DNA of 64,000 bases from Arcticibacter pallidicorallinus (lineage in GTDB: Bacteria; Bacteroidota; Bacteroidia; Sphingobacteriales; Sphingobacteriaceae). The notes under the pieces are model-generated. The model was given only the letters and a program-made list of their open reading frames with translations. It was not told the DNA's origin and made no database searches. Within the stretch, counting starts at the first letter, position 1. The number at the start of each line of letters is the position of its first letter. Position numbers and translations under genes: made by a program. Positions 8,043-15,830 of the stretch are shown here, piece by piece. The stretch spans positions 186,001 through 250,000 of the forward strand of contig NZ_PVTH01000001.1 of assembly GCF_003002875.1 (NCBI RefSeq). The letters run 5' to 3'.

Positions 8043-10028
8043 ATGAAATCAATTACTAATCTAAGCAAGGTGCTCTTGCCAGCCATTCTTGCCTCGGTTG
8101 CTTTCACAGCCTGTAAGCCAGGAAAGGCAGTGGATTCGGTAGATGGCGATGCATCTAAAAAGGTGTATGTCGCTCCCGGAAAGTACGATGAGCTGTATAT
8201 GTTCGCTTCCGGAGGATTCAGCGGACAAGTTGCTGCGTACGGACTTCCGTCGGGACGCCTGCTGAAAGTCATTCCTGTTTTTTCTCAAAATGCAGAAAAC
8301 GGTTATGGCTATTCGGAAGAAACAAAGCCTATGCTGAATACCTCACATGGCTTCGTGCCATGGGATGATGCCCACCATACACAGTTGTCAAAGACCAATG
8401 GTCAGGATGACGGCCGCTGGCTGTTCATCAACGGCAACAACACTCCACGAATTGCGAGAATTAACCTCTCCACGTTTAAGACTGAGGAAATCATCGAATT
8501 ACCTAATGTGGGCGGGAACCACGCATCTCCATACTGTACAGAAAATACTGAGTATATTGTGGGGAATACGCGTTTCAGCATTCCCATGGACGCTACACAA
8601 GACGTTCCAATCGATTCTTACAAAGAAAATTTCAAGGGGGCAGCGACCTTCATCAAGGTTGACAAGGAAAAGGGCACCATGAACGTCGCCTTTCAACTGA
8701 TCGTTCCAGGCTATAATTATGATCTGGCAAGAGCCGGAAAAGGTGTTTCAAAAGACTGGATGTTTTTCTCTACCTACAATAGCGAACAGGCAAACACATT
8801 GCTGGAAGTAAATGCAAGTCAGCGCGACAAGGATTTTATTATGGCCGTGAACTGGAAAAAAGCCGAAGCTCTGGTAGCACAGGGTAAAGGAAAGCGAGTT
8901 CCGGCAAAATACGCACATAATGTATGGGATGAGAAAACGCATTCTGCCACCTCTACCATGATGAAGGATGTGCTGATGCTCAACGTGCAAGACTATCCGG
9001 GACTGGTTTATTATATCCCATGTCCTAAGTCCCCACATGGCGCTGATGTTAGCCCCGATGGCGAATTCTTTGTTGCCAGCGGAAAGCTAGCGGCCGTTAT
9101 TCCGGTATTCTCCTTTAAAAAGATGCTAGCCGCGATCGAAAAGCAAGACTTTGAAGATCAGCGTGCGGACATGGGTATCCCTGTGTTAAAGTACGCTTCC
9201 GTACTAGAAGGTGAAGTAGAAAAGCCGGGTTTAGGACCTTTGCACACGGAGTTTGATGACCAGGGGTATGCCTATACCTCCATGTTCGTTTCTTCTGAAA
9301 TTGTAAAATGGAAAGTTTCTACTCGTGAGATCATCGATCGTATTCCCACTTACTATTCCATCGGCCATTTATCCGTGCCGGGAGGTGACAATAAAAAGCC
9401 GTATGGTAAGTACGTTGTAGCCTTGAATAAGATCACCAAAGACAGATACCTCCCAACTGGTCCGGAACTTACTCAGTCTGCTCAGCTGATTGATATAACC
9501 GGAAACAAGATGAAGCTGTTGCTTGACTTCCCGACAATCGGTGAGCCGCACTATGCACAATCGATTGCAGCGGATTTAATAACGAAGAACCAGGTGAAGT
9601 TTTTCAAGCTTGAAGAGAATCACCATCCTTATGCGGTAAAATCGGAAAAGGATACGCGGGTTGTGAGAAAAGGAAATCGTGTGGATGTCTACATGAGTGC
9701 TATTCGTTCACATCTTGCCCCTGATAATATCGAGGGAATCAAGTTAGGTGACGAAGTTTACTTCCACTTAACTAACCTCGAACAAGACTGGGATGTGCCG
9801 CACGGATTCGCGGTTAAGGGGGCGAATACTGCTGAGCTACTGGTTATGCCGGGCGAAACAGCGACGTTGAAATGGACACCTGACCGCAGCGCGATCTTCC
9901 CGTTCTATTGTACGGATTTTTGTTCTGCCCTGCACCAGGAGATGGCAGGATACGTTCGGGTATCGCCAGCAAATTCAAATGTTCCTATCTCATACAAGAT
10001 TGGAAATAATCCTTTAGCTAAGAAATAA
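8043..10028 (+). CDS. nosZ: nitrous oxide reductase, Sec-dependent clade II
   Basis: 661 residues. NosZ reduces N2O to N2 with a CuZ cluster and a CuA site. The signal region ends in AFTAC (Cys24), a lipoprotein-type Sec signal; the twin-arginine motif of clade I enzymes is absent. The beta-propeller domain contains DDAHH (CuZ ligand region, near residues 107-111) and GGNHASPYC. The C-terminal cupredoxin domain holds the CuA motif C623-T-D-F-C627-SAL-H631-QE-M634, all ligands intact, with DVPHGFAV before it. It sits between the cytochrome c gene and the accessory genes, as expected for a functional clade II operon. Confidence 0.97.
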   Translation: MKSITNLSKVLLPAILASVAFTACKPGKAVDSVDGDASKKVYVAPGKYDELYMFASGGFSGQVAAYGLPSGRLLKVIPVFSQNAENGYGYSEETKPMLNTSHGFVPWDDAHHTQLSKTNGQDDGRWLFINGNNTPRIARINLSTFKTEEIIELPNVGGNHASPYCTENTEYIVGNTRFSIPMDATQDVPIDSYKENFKGAATFIKVDKEKGTMNVAFQLIVPGYNYDLARAGKGVSKDWMFFSTYNSEQANTLLEVNASQRDKDFIMAVNWKKAEALVAQGKGKRVPAKYAHNVWDEKTHSATSTMMKDVLMLNVQDYPGLVYYIPCPKSPHGADVSPDGEFFVASGKLAAVIPVFSFKKMLAAIEKQDFEDQRADMGIPVLKYASVLEGEVEKPGLGPLHTEFDDQGYAYTSMFVSSEIVKWKVSTREIIDRIPTYYSIGHLSVPGGDNKKPYGKYVVALNKITKDRYLPTGPELTQSAQLIDITGNKMKLLLDFPTIGEPHYAQSIAADLITKNQVKFFKLEENHHPYAVKSEKDTRVVRKGNRVDVYMSAIRSHLAPDNIEGIKLGDEVYFHLTNLEQDWDVPHGFAVKGANTAELLVMPGETATLKWTPDRSAIFPFYCTDFCSALHQEMAGYVRVSPANSNVPISYKIGNNPLAKK

Positions 10029-10070
10029 ACAATGGCCGGGACATTGTCCTGGCCATTAATCTTTTGAAAT

Positions 10071-10643
10071 ATGCAAGTCAGATCCAGAATCATCGTTGCA
10101 ATAAGTGCTGCGCTAATGATCAGCGCCTATTTCTTACCCTTATGGCAAATAATTCTTGAAGCACCTCAATACCCTGAGGGGCTGGGTATGAAAATTTGGC
10201 TAAACAACATTACGGGAAATATTGATCAGATCAACGGCCTGAATCATTATATCGGAATGAAGCATATCATCGTGGATGACTTTGTTGAGTTTAAAGTGCT
10301 GCCCTATGTGTTTGCGTTTATCATAGCGGTAGGCTTGTTCGCTGCCTACGACGGGCGATTAACCTGGTTAAAGATCTGGTTTGGCCTCTTGGTAGTTTTC
10401 GCGGTAGTAGGACTGACAGATTTCTATCTATGGGAATATGACTACGGACATAACCTCGACCCGATGGCTGCCATAAAAGTACCCGGTATGAACTATCAGC
10501 CTCCTCTTATAGGATACAAACAGCTTCTGAATTTTCTGGCGGGCTCGCTGCCTGATATCGGGGGTGTAATCGTCGTGGCCGCCGCTTTAATGGCAGGCGG
10601 AGTCATGGTTCATGAAATGAGATTAAAAAATAAGAAGATATGA
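10071..10643 (+). CDS. four-helix membrane protein of clade II nos clusters
   Basis: 190 residues with four predicted membrane segments (about 7-26, 77-95, 99-118, 163-181) and a large loop between the first two that contains GLNHYIGMKHI. Proteins of this kind are regularly found between nosZ and nosL/nosD in clade II clusters, but I know of no proven function; a role in copper delivery or electron transfer to NosZ is plausible from position and from the His/Met residues in the loop. Its stop overlaps the nosL start by four bases (ATGA), so the two are translationally coupled. Confidence 0.8.
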   Translation: MQVRSRIIVAISAALMISAYFLPLWQIILEAPQYPEGLGMKIWLNNITGNIDQINGLNHYIGMKHIIVDDFVEFKVLPYVFAFIIAVGLFAAYDGRLTWLKIWFGLLVVFAVVGLTDFYLWEYDYGHNLDPMAAIKVPGMNYQPPLIGYKQLLNFLAGSLPDIGGVIVVAAALMAGGVMVHEMRLKNKKI

Positions 10644-11086
10644 GAAAGCGCTATAGCCTGTTTTTGATTGCTTTGGTTCTGATTATTTCGTGTACGCAGA
10701 ACCCTGAACCGATCGCTTACGGCCGGGATGCTTGTGATCATTGTAAAATGACGATAATGGATCAAAAGTACGGGGCCGAAATAGTGACAAAAAAAGGAAA
10801 GATCATAAAGTTTGATGCTGCTGAATGTATGGTTGACTTTATCAAAAGTCCTGATAGCAAAGTTGATATAGCGTCAGATAAATTTATGACTACGGACTTC
10901 GCACATCCCGGGACATTGATAGATGCTGATAAATCTTTTTTTCTGATAGATAGGGCTTATCAATCGCCGATGGGAGGTAACCTGGCGTCTTTTACATCTA
11001 TGCAGCTAGCCGAAAATAACCTGCAAAGCGCTGATGGAAAAGTCCTGAGCTGGAACGAGCTTTTACAGCAAACGTCTAAAAACTAA
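10640..11086 (+). CDS. nosL: NosL copper-binding lipoprotein
   Basis: 148 residues, lipobox IISC (Cys18). The conserved NosL copper motif CDHCKM (Cys32, Cys35, Met37) follows in the normal place, and the body (KFDAAECMVDF, YQSPMGGNLASF) matches the family. NosL is an outer-face Cu(I) chaperone needed to build the copper sites of NosZ. Coupled to the preceding gene by an ATGA overlap. Confidence 0.95.
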   Translation: MRKRYSLFLIALVLIISCTQNPEPIAYGRDACDHCKMTIMDQKYGAEIVTKKGKIIKFDAAECMVDFIKSPDSKVDIASDKFMTTDFAHPGTLIDADKSFFLIDRAYQSPMGGNLASFTSMQLAENNLQSADGKVLSWNELLQQTSKN

Positions 11087-11090
11087 CGGC

Positions 11091-12326
11091 ATGAAAATCC
11101 TGGCGTCCTCTTTATGTCTTTTACTGCTTCTGCAGGTGTCAGTTATGGGAGAAACTTTGATTGTTGGACCGGGTAAGACGTATTCGTCGCTCAGGGCAGC
11201 AGTTGCGATTGCGGATAAAGGAGACACCGTTTTGGTACTGAAGGGAACATATGTATCGCTAAACACGATCATTGATAAAGAGATTACCGTCCTGGGAAAA
11301 GGTTATCCTACCCTGGACGCGCAACAGAAGGAAGAGGTGGTGACGATAACAGCGAATAATGTAAAGCTTGACGGCTTTATCATCAGGAATTCAAAGTCAG
11401 GTGATATGCGTGACTTCGCAGGGATTCGCTTGCATAGAGTGCATAACGTAACCGTATCCAATAATAGGCTCATCAATACTTTTTTTGGCATATACCTTTC
11501 GGATTCAAAAAATATTCGGGTAAGTGGTAACACCGTTAAGGGGAGCCGGGAAGCGATAAATTCGGGTAACGGCATTCATTCATGGAAGTGCAGCAGGGTA
11601 ACTATCAGCAATAATTCGATATCGGGTCATCGGGACGGGATATACTTTGAGTTCGTGAATAATAGCTTGATTAAAGGGAATACAAGTGCCAATAATCATC
11701 GCTATGGTTTGCATTTTATGTTCTCTGATGATGACACTTACAGAAACAATACTTTTAAGAATAATGGATCGGGAGTGGCCGTAATGTACTCCAAACGGAT
11801 CACTATGCTGCATAATGTATTTCAGGAAAACTGGGGTAGTTCCATATACGGACTCCTGTTGAAGGACATCACGTCGAGTCAGATAAATGGCAACCGGTTT
11901 GTCAGGAACACCACGGGTGTCTATATGGAGGGCTGCGAGAATATTTCGGTGCATCAGAACGACTTCAGCAACAATGGTTGGGGGCTAAGGGTTCTGGCCA
12001 ACTGTGTAAACAGCACTTTCGAGAAAAATAACTTCAAGTCAAATTCATTTGACGTGACAACAAACGGTTCATTAAGTCTGAATCGTTTTAAGGACAACTA
12101 CTGGGACAAATATGAGGGTTACGATCTGAATAAGGATGGGAAGGGAGATATACCGTATCGCCCGGTTAGCTTATATGCCCAGATTATCGAACAAATACCG
12201 CAAAGCGTGATGCTGATGCGAAGCTTTATAGTGAGTTTATTAGACAAGGTAGAAAGAGCTATTCCATCTCTCACTCCAGAATCGGTGAAAGATGAATTTC
12301 CAAGTATGAAGCAATGGACGAGATAA
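11091..12326 (+). CDS. nosD: NosD periplasmic maturation protein
   Basis: 411 residues. A Sec signal (residues 1-20) precedes a right-handed parallel beta-helix with many NNxxx and GIYL/GIYFE turns (for example SNNRLINTFFGIYLSD, GVYMEGCENISVHQND). NosD is the periplasmic partner of the NosFY ABC complex and is needed for CuZ assembly; it is thought to hand over copper from NosL to NosZ. It starts four bases after nosL and overlaps nosF by 13 bases. Confidence 0.96.
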   Translation: MKILASSLCLLLLLQVSVMGETLIVGPGKTYSSLRAAVAIADKGDTVLVLKGTYVSLNTIIDKEITVLGKGYPTLDAQQKEEVVTITANNVKLDGFIIRNSKSGDMRDFAGIRLHRVHNVTVSNNRLINTFFGIYLSDSKNIRVSGNTVKGSREAINSGNGIHSWKCSRVTISNNSISGHRDGIYFEFVNNSLIKGNTSANNHRYGLHFMFSDDDTYRNNTFKNNGSGVAVMYSKRITMLHNVFQENWGSSIYGLLLKDITSSQINGNRFVRNTTGVYMEGCENISVHQNDFSNNGWGLRVLANCVNSTFEKNNFKSNSFDVTTNGSLSLNRFKDNYWDKYEGYDLNKDGKGDIPYRPVSLYAQIIEQIPQSVMLMRSFIVSLLDKVERAIPSLTPESVKDEFPSMKQWTR

Positions 12327-13018
12327 TAGAAATAAGAGATCTGAAGAAATCCTTTGGTAAGCTGGAGGTATTGAAGGGTATTGATTGTAAGTTTCGAAGA
12401 GGTGAAGTAGTATCTGTACTGGGTCCGAATGCCTCTGGTAAGACAACACTGATCAAATCTATTTTGGGAATGGTTTTGCCCGATGCAGGAGAGCTTCTCT
12501 TCAACGGCCAGCCGGTAACAAATACGTTCGAATATAAAAGACATATCGGATATATGCCCCAGATTGGTCGATATCCGGAGAATATGAAGATGGGTCAGAT
12601 CTTCGACATGATGAGAGATTTGCGCCAGGAGCACGCACAAGATGAAGACCTTTTAAAGACATTTAAGCTGGAGAGCATGTTTCATAAACCGATGCACACT
12701 CTCTCGGGAGGGACCAGGCAAAAGGTGAGTGCGGCATTGGCGTTTATGTTCAATCCGGAAGTATTGATTCTGGATGAACCTAGTGCAGGCCTGGACCCTC
12801 TCGCTTCTGAGCATCTCAAAGAGAAAATCAAGGAGCAAAGCGCGAAGGGGAAACTGGTTCTGTTTACATCCCATATCATGAGCGAGGTGGACGAGATAGC
12901 CGGATCTATACTTTATCTGTTTGAAGGGAAAGTTAGATTTTTTAAGGAGTTGGACGCGATTAAATCCGAAGCGGGAGAAGTAAGACTCGGGAAAGCCCTG
13001 ATAAAAACATTAATCTGA
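12314..13018 (+). CDS. nosF: NosF ABC transporter ATPase
   Basis: 234 residues, a single nucleotide-binding domain. Walker A GPNASGKT (37-44), signature LSGGTRQ (130-136), Walker B LILDEP (151-156) and a switch His in FTSHIMSEVDE are all intact. NosF drives the NosDFY machine that matures the CuZ site. The gene overlaps nosD by 13 bases and precedes nosY by 5 bases. Confidence 0.96.
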   Translation: MDEIIEIRDLKKSFGKLEVLKGIDCKFRRGEVVSVLGPNASGKTTLIKSILGMVLPDAGELLFNGQPVTNTFEYKRHIGYMPQIGRYPENMKMGQIFDMMRDLRQEHAQDEDLLKTFKLESMFHKPMHTLSGGTRQKVSAALAFMFNPEVLILDEPSAGLDPLASEHLKEKIKEQSAKGKLVLFTSHIMSEVDEIAGSILYLFEGKVRFFKELDAIKSEAGEVRLGKALIKTLI

Positions 13019-13023
13019 AAGTT

Positions 13024-13791
13024 ATGTGGAAGATTGCGAAATACATCATTTTTGATATCATAAAGAGTAAAGTATTGATAGCTTATACCGCTTTACTTGC
13101 TCTAATATCGGTTAGCATCTTTATGATGGACACAGATGTAACGAAAGGGCTGGTCAGTATATCTACGGTTGTAATGATTATCGTACCGCTCGTAAGCGTT
13201 GTTTTCGCCACTACATATATCTTCAATGCGAGCGAGTTTACGGAGCTACTTGTTTCGCAACCTATCAGCAGGAAAGATATTCTTTTGGGTAAATACGTGG
13301 GAATAGGCGCATCTATTTTAGGTGCTTTCATTTTGGGAGTATGTGTTCCCGTCAGCTTGTTTGCTTTTTCCGTTACAGCCCTGGTTTTGATGTTGGTCGG
13401 CTGCTTGCTCAGCCTTTCGTTTGTATCCCTGGCGTTTTTAGCTGCTACCATGACCAGTGACAAGGCGAAGGGGATAGGACTGTCTTTGATGATTTGGTTT
13501 TACTGTGCGATTATTTTTGATGGGCTGGTGCTTCTGTTCCTGTTCAGCTTTAATGATTATCCGTTGGAGAAAGCCATGATTATCCTGACATCATTAAATC
13601 CGGTTGATTTGGGCAGGGTGATGATCTTGCTCCAGCTTGATATTTCTGCTTTGATGGGATACACAGGGGCGCTCTATCAGAAATTCTTCGGTAGTGGGTA
13701 TGGGATGCTGTTTGCTACTGTTTTCCAGATGGTATGGATTACTGTGCCCCTGCTGCTCGCTTTGAGGATCTTCAAAAGGAAAGATCTTTAA
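13024..13791 (+). CDS. nosY: NosY ABC transporter permease
   Basis: 255 residues with about six membrane helices, ABC-2 type. FTELLVSQPISRKDILLGKY (a coupling-helix region) and the C-terminal LRIFKRKDL are typical of NosY. It is the membrane part of NosDFY. Last gene of the nos cluster; nosR, nosX and a Rieske protein are absent from the window. Confidence 0.95.
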   Translation: MWKIAKYIIFDIIKSKVLIAYTALLALISVSIFMMDTDVTKGLVSISTVVMIIVPLVSVVFATTYIFNASEFTELLVSQPISRKDILLGKYVGIGASILGAFILGVCVPVSLFAFSVTALVLMLVGCLLSLSFVSLAFLAATMTSDKAKGIGLSLMIWFYCAIIFDGLVLLFLFSFNDYPLEKAMIILTSLNPVDLGRVMILLQLDISALMGYTGALYQKFFGSGYGMLFATVFQMVWITVPLLLALRIFKRKDL

Positions 13792-13858
13792 TTACCATAA
13801 AGGCCCGATACAACTGTTCGCTGAATTTGTTTTTAAAATATTTAATACATCCTTTTAC

Positions 13859-13866
13859 TATATTTG
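13859..13866 (+). promoter_or_regulatory. TAnnTTTG match directly before the receiver gene
   Basis: TATATTTG ends only three bases before the ATG at 13870. If used, the mRNA would be nearly leaderless. No TTTG -33 box at the usual distance was found, so chance is possible. Confidence 0.35.
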
Positions 13867-13869
13867 TCT

Positions 13870-14223
13870 ATGACAAAAAAGGTCGTGATTATTGAGAGAG
13901 ATAGGGATATTCTTGAAGTCGTATCCTACATATTAGTTGATGCCGGTTATGCCGTAAGTGCCATTGGGCCGGAAGACGTGACACTCGAATATATCATAAG
14001 CGAAAAACCGAACCTCATTCTTTTGGATGTTATTAATATATCAAAAGAAGGAACCGCGTTGTGTAAGGCGATTAAAGATAATCCAGAGCTGGGAAAAATT
14101 CCTGTTGTTGCGCTTTCAACTCATTTGAAGCCACAGTTGATAAAAGAAACCTGTGCTGACGACGTAATGAAAAAGCCATTCGATATAGATGAGCTTCTGC
14201 AGATTGTAGAAGAGCACATATAG
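13870..14223 (+). CDS. single-domain response regulator (receiver only)
   Basis: 117 residues starting at the ATG at 13870 (a TTG two codons earlier is less likely). A complete REC domain: acidic pair ERD near residues 9-11, phospho-acceptor Asp in LILLDVIN, Ser in VALSTH, and the conserved Lys in KKPFD. There is no output domain, so it acts through protein contacts. It follows nosY by about 80 bases and precedes the remains of a histidine kinase on the other strand. Confidence 0.9.
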   Translation: MTKKVVIIERDRDILEVVSYILVDAGYAVSAIGPEDVTLEYIISEKPNLILLDVINISKEGTALCKAIKDNPELGKIPVVALSTHLKPQLIKETCADDVMKKPFDIDELLQIVEEHI

Positions 14224-14233
14224 ACCGATTAGT

Positions 14234-14685
14234 TCAACCGTCTTTGGGTAAGGAAAAGCAGAATCTGCTGCCTTCTCCAGGGGCGCTTTCTACCCATATC
14301 TTTCCACCTTCAGCTTCTATGAAATCTTTGGAGATGGCCAGGCCGAGACCTGATCCCGACTTGTTGTTTCCGTCGGTAGGAACCTGGAAATATCTATCGA
14401 ACAGACGTTTCTGGTAGCGCTCATCTATTCCTTTTCCAGAGTCCCGGACGGAGAACTCGATGTTACTGCCTTTTTCGAGAATCTGAACCCATTGACGTTT
14501 GGCAGATCATTTCTGCTTACGAGTTCGAGTTCAATTAATTTTTGCTCTGCCTGAAAAGATACCGTATCCATAGCGTAAAGAGCTATTTCTTTTGGGTTGG
14601 CTTTTGCAAAGTTGAGCTGCAGATTTCCTGTTTCTACCTGTGCAAGATTCAATGCCTTTTGCTCTTTTGGTGTGGGTTGGCTCAA
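14234..14685 (-). pseudogene. decayed sensor histidine kinase remnant
   Basis: Two pieces of one kinase in different frames. The upstream piece (about 14485-14685) reads LNLAQVETGNLQLNF then QKLIELELVSRNDLPNVNG, the stretch just before a HATPase domain. After a frame change the downstream piece (14234 to about 14480) reads IEFSVRDSGKGIDERYQ, LFDRYFQVP and SGSGLGLAISKDFIEAEGG, the G1, F and G2 boxes, ending with a proper stop. The N box (about 30 codons) is missing between them, and the PAS/HisKA region is gone upstream. It cannot make a working kinase. Confidence 0.85.
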
Positions 14686-14903
14686 ACGCTACAGTTAAAG
14701 AGGTAATCATGTATTGTCGTCATTTGATAGCTGATTAAAGATTTCTGTAGTATTTTTTTCCCCCGGTAGAAAATTGCGGGGTTTTCCTTAAGAATGGTGC
14801 CTGGTCTGAGCTACTGTTCTATTAATAATTAGCTTTTAATTTCATTAATGTTTACGTAGATGAGATATTTGAATTTACACAAACTAAAATCAATAAGATC
14901 AAT
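14686..14903. other. intergenic, no gene seen
   Basis: A/T-rich spacer between the kinase remnant and the esterase gene. GATATTTG (14864-14871) is one base off the -7 consensus and could serve the esterase. No hairpin of note. Confidence 0.4.
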
Positions 14904-15830
14904 ATGCGAATGCCAATATTATTTCTATTTCTATTATTTTTTTCTGTTCTGGTTCAGGCGCAGGAGTTTATACCTCTATGGCCTGAAGGTCGCATGCCGA
15001 ATTCGAAGGGGCTGAAATTGCAGGACAGCATAGCCAATGAAAGGATTTTCCAGGTAGGCACTCCGGGAATGTATGCGTTCTTTCCTTCTCAAAGCGAGAA
15101 TAAAGGCACTGCCGTCGTGATATGCCCAGGAGGCGGATACGAAAGGCTTGCTTACGTTATCAGCGGCACGCAGCTTGCGAAATGGTTTAATACTATCGGT
15201 GTCAGCGCGTTTGTCCTTAACTATCGTCTTCCCAATTCTCCGGATTTACAAATACGGGAAACAGGCCCTTTACAGGATGCACAGCGAGCCATCAAGCTGA
15301 TCAGGGCAAATGCCTCAAAATGGGCAATAGATCCTCAAAAAGTCGGTATCCAAGGATCATCTGCCGGCGGACATCTGGCAGCCTTAGCTAGCGTTAGCGG
15401 GAAAGATATCTCCGCAATCGGCGACACCCTGGATCAGATATCGCCAATGCCTAATTTTAGTATCCTGGTGTCTCCCGTAATTGACCTGGGCGAGTATGCG
15501 CACTTGGGAAGCAAGAAAAATCTGCTCGGTGCAAGCCCTTCCAAAGCCTCTATCGAACGCTTCTCACCACATTTGAACGTCAGCCCTTCCACGCCTCCCT
15601 CTTTTCTTGTGCACGCTTTTAATGATAAATCTGTCAGCGTTAATAATTCCCTTCTTTTTTATAAAGCCCTCGTGGATAATAACGTGCGATCCAGTCTGCA
15701 TGTCTTTCCTCAGGGAGGACACGCCATCGCCTTAAGAAATAATCCGGGCTCCACAGAGCACTGGACGCATTTGTGTGAAGGCTGGATGTCGGAGATGGGA
15801 TTTACAGCAAGACAGTCATCCGACAAGTAA
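14904..15830 (+). CDS. secreted alpha/beta-hydrolase, probable carbohydrate esterase
   Basis: 308 residues. Signal peptide 1-19 (cut near VQAQ). Alpha/beta-hydrolase features: oxyanion CPGGGYERLAY (74-84), nucleophile Ser153 in GSSAGGHLA, an acid region HAFNDKSVSV, and the catalytic His in FPQGGHAIAL. This is the pattern of small acetylxylan esterase or BD-FAE-like enzymes that remove acyl groups from plant polysaccharides. Substrate is not certain. The last 29 bases overlap the end of the convergent TonB receptor gene. Confidence 0.85.
   Translation: MRMPILFLFLLFFSVLVQAQEFIPLWPEGRMPNSKGLKLQDSIANERIFQVGTPGMYAFFPSQSENKGTAVVICPGGGYERLAYVISGTQLAKWFNTIGVSAFVLNYRLPNSPDLQIRETGPLQDAQRAIKLIRANASKWAIDPQKVGIQGSSAGGHLAALASVSGKDISAIGDTLDQISPMPNFSILVSPVIDLGEYAHLGSKKNLLGASPSKASIERFSPHLNVSPSTPPSFLVHAFNDKSVSVNNSLLFYKALVDNNVRSSLHVFPQGGHAIALRNNPGSTEHWTHLCEGWMSEMGFTARQSSDK

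Noticed and set aside
6162-14223. Histidine kinase 6162 and receiver 13870 as a cognate pair controlling nos
   Set aside because: They are about 6.6 kb apart, not co-transcribed, and the receiver has no DNA-binding domain; only proximity supports it.
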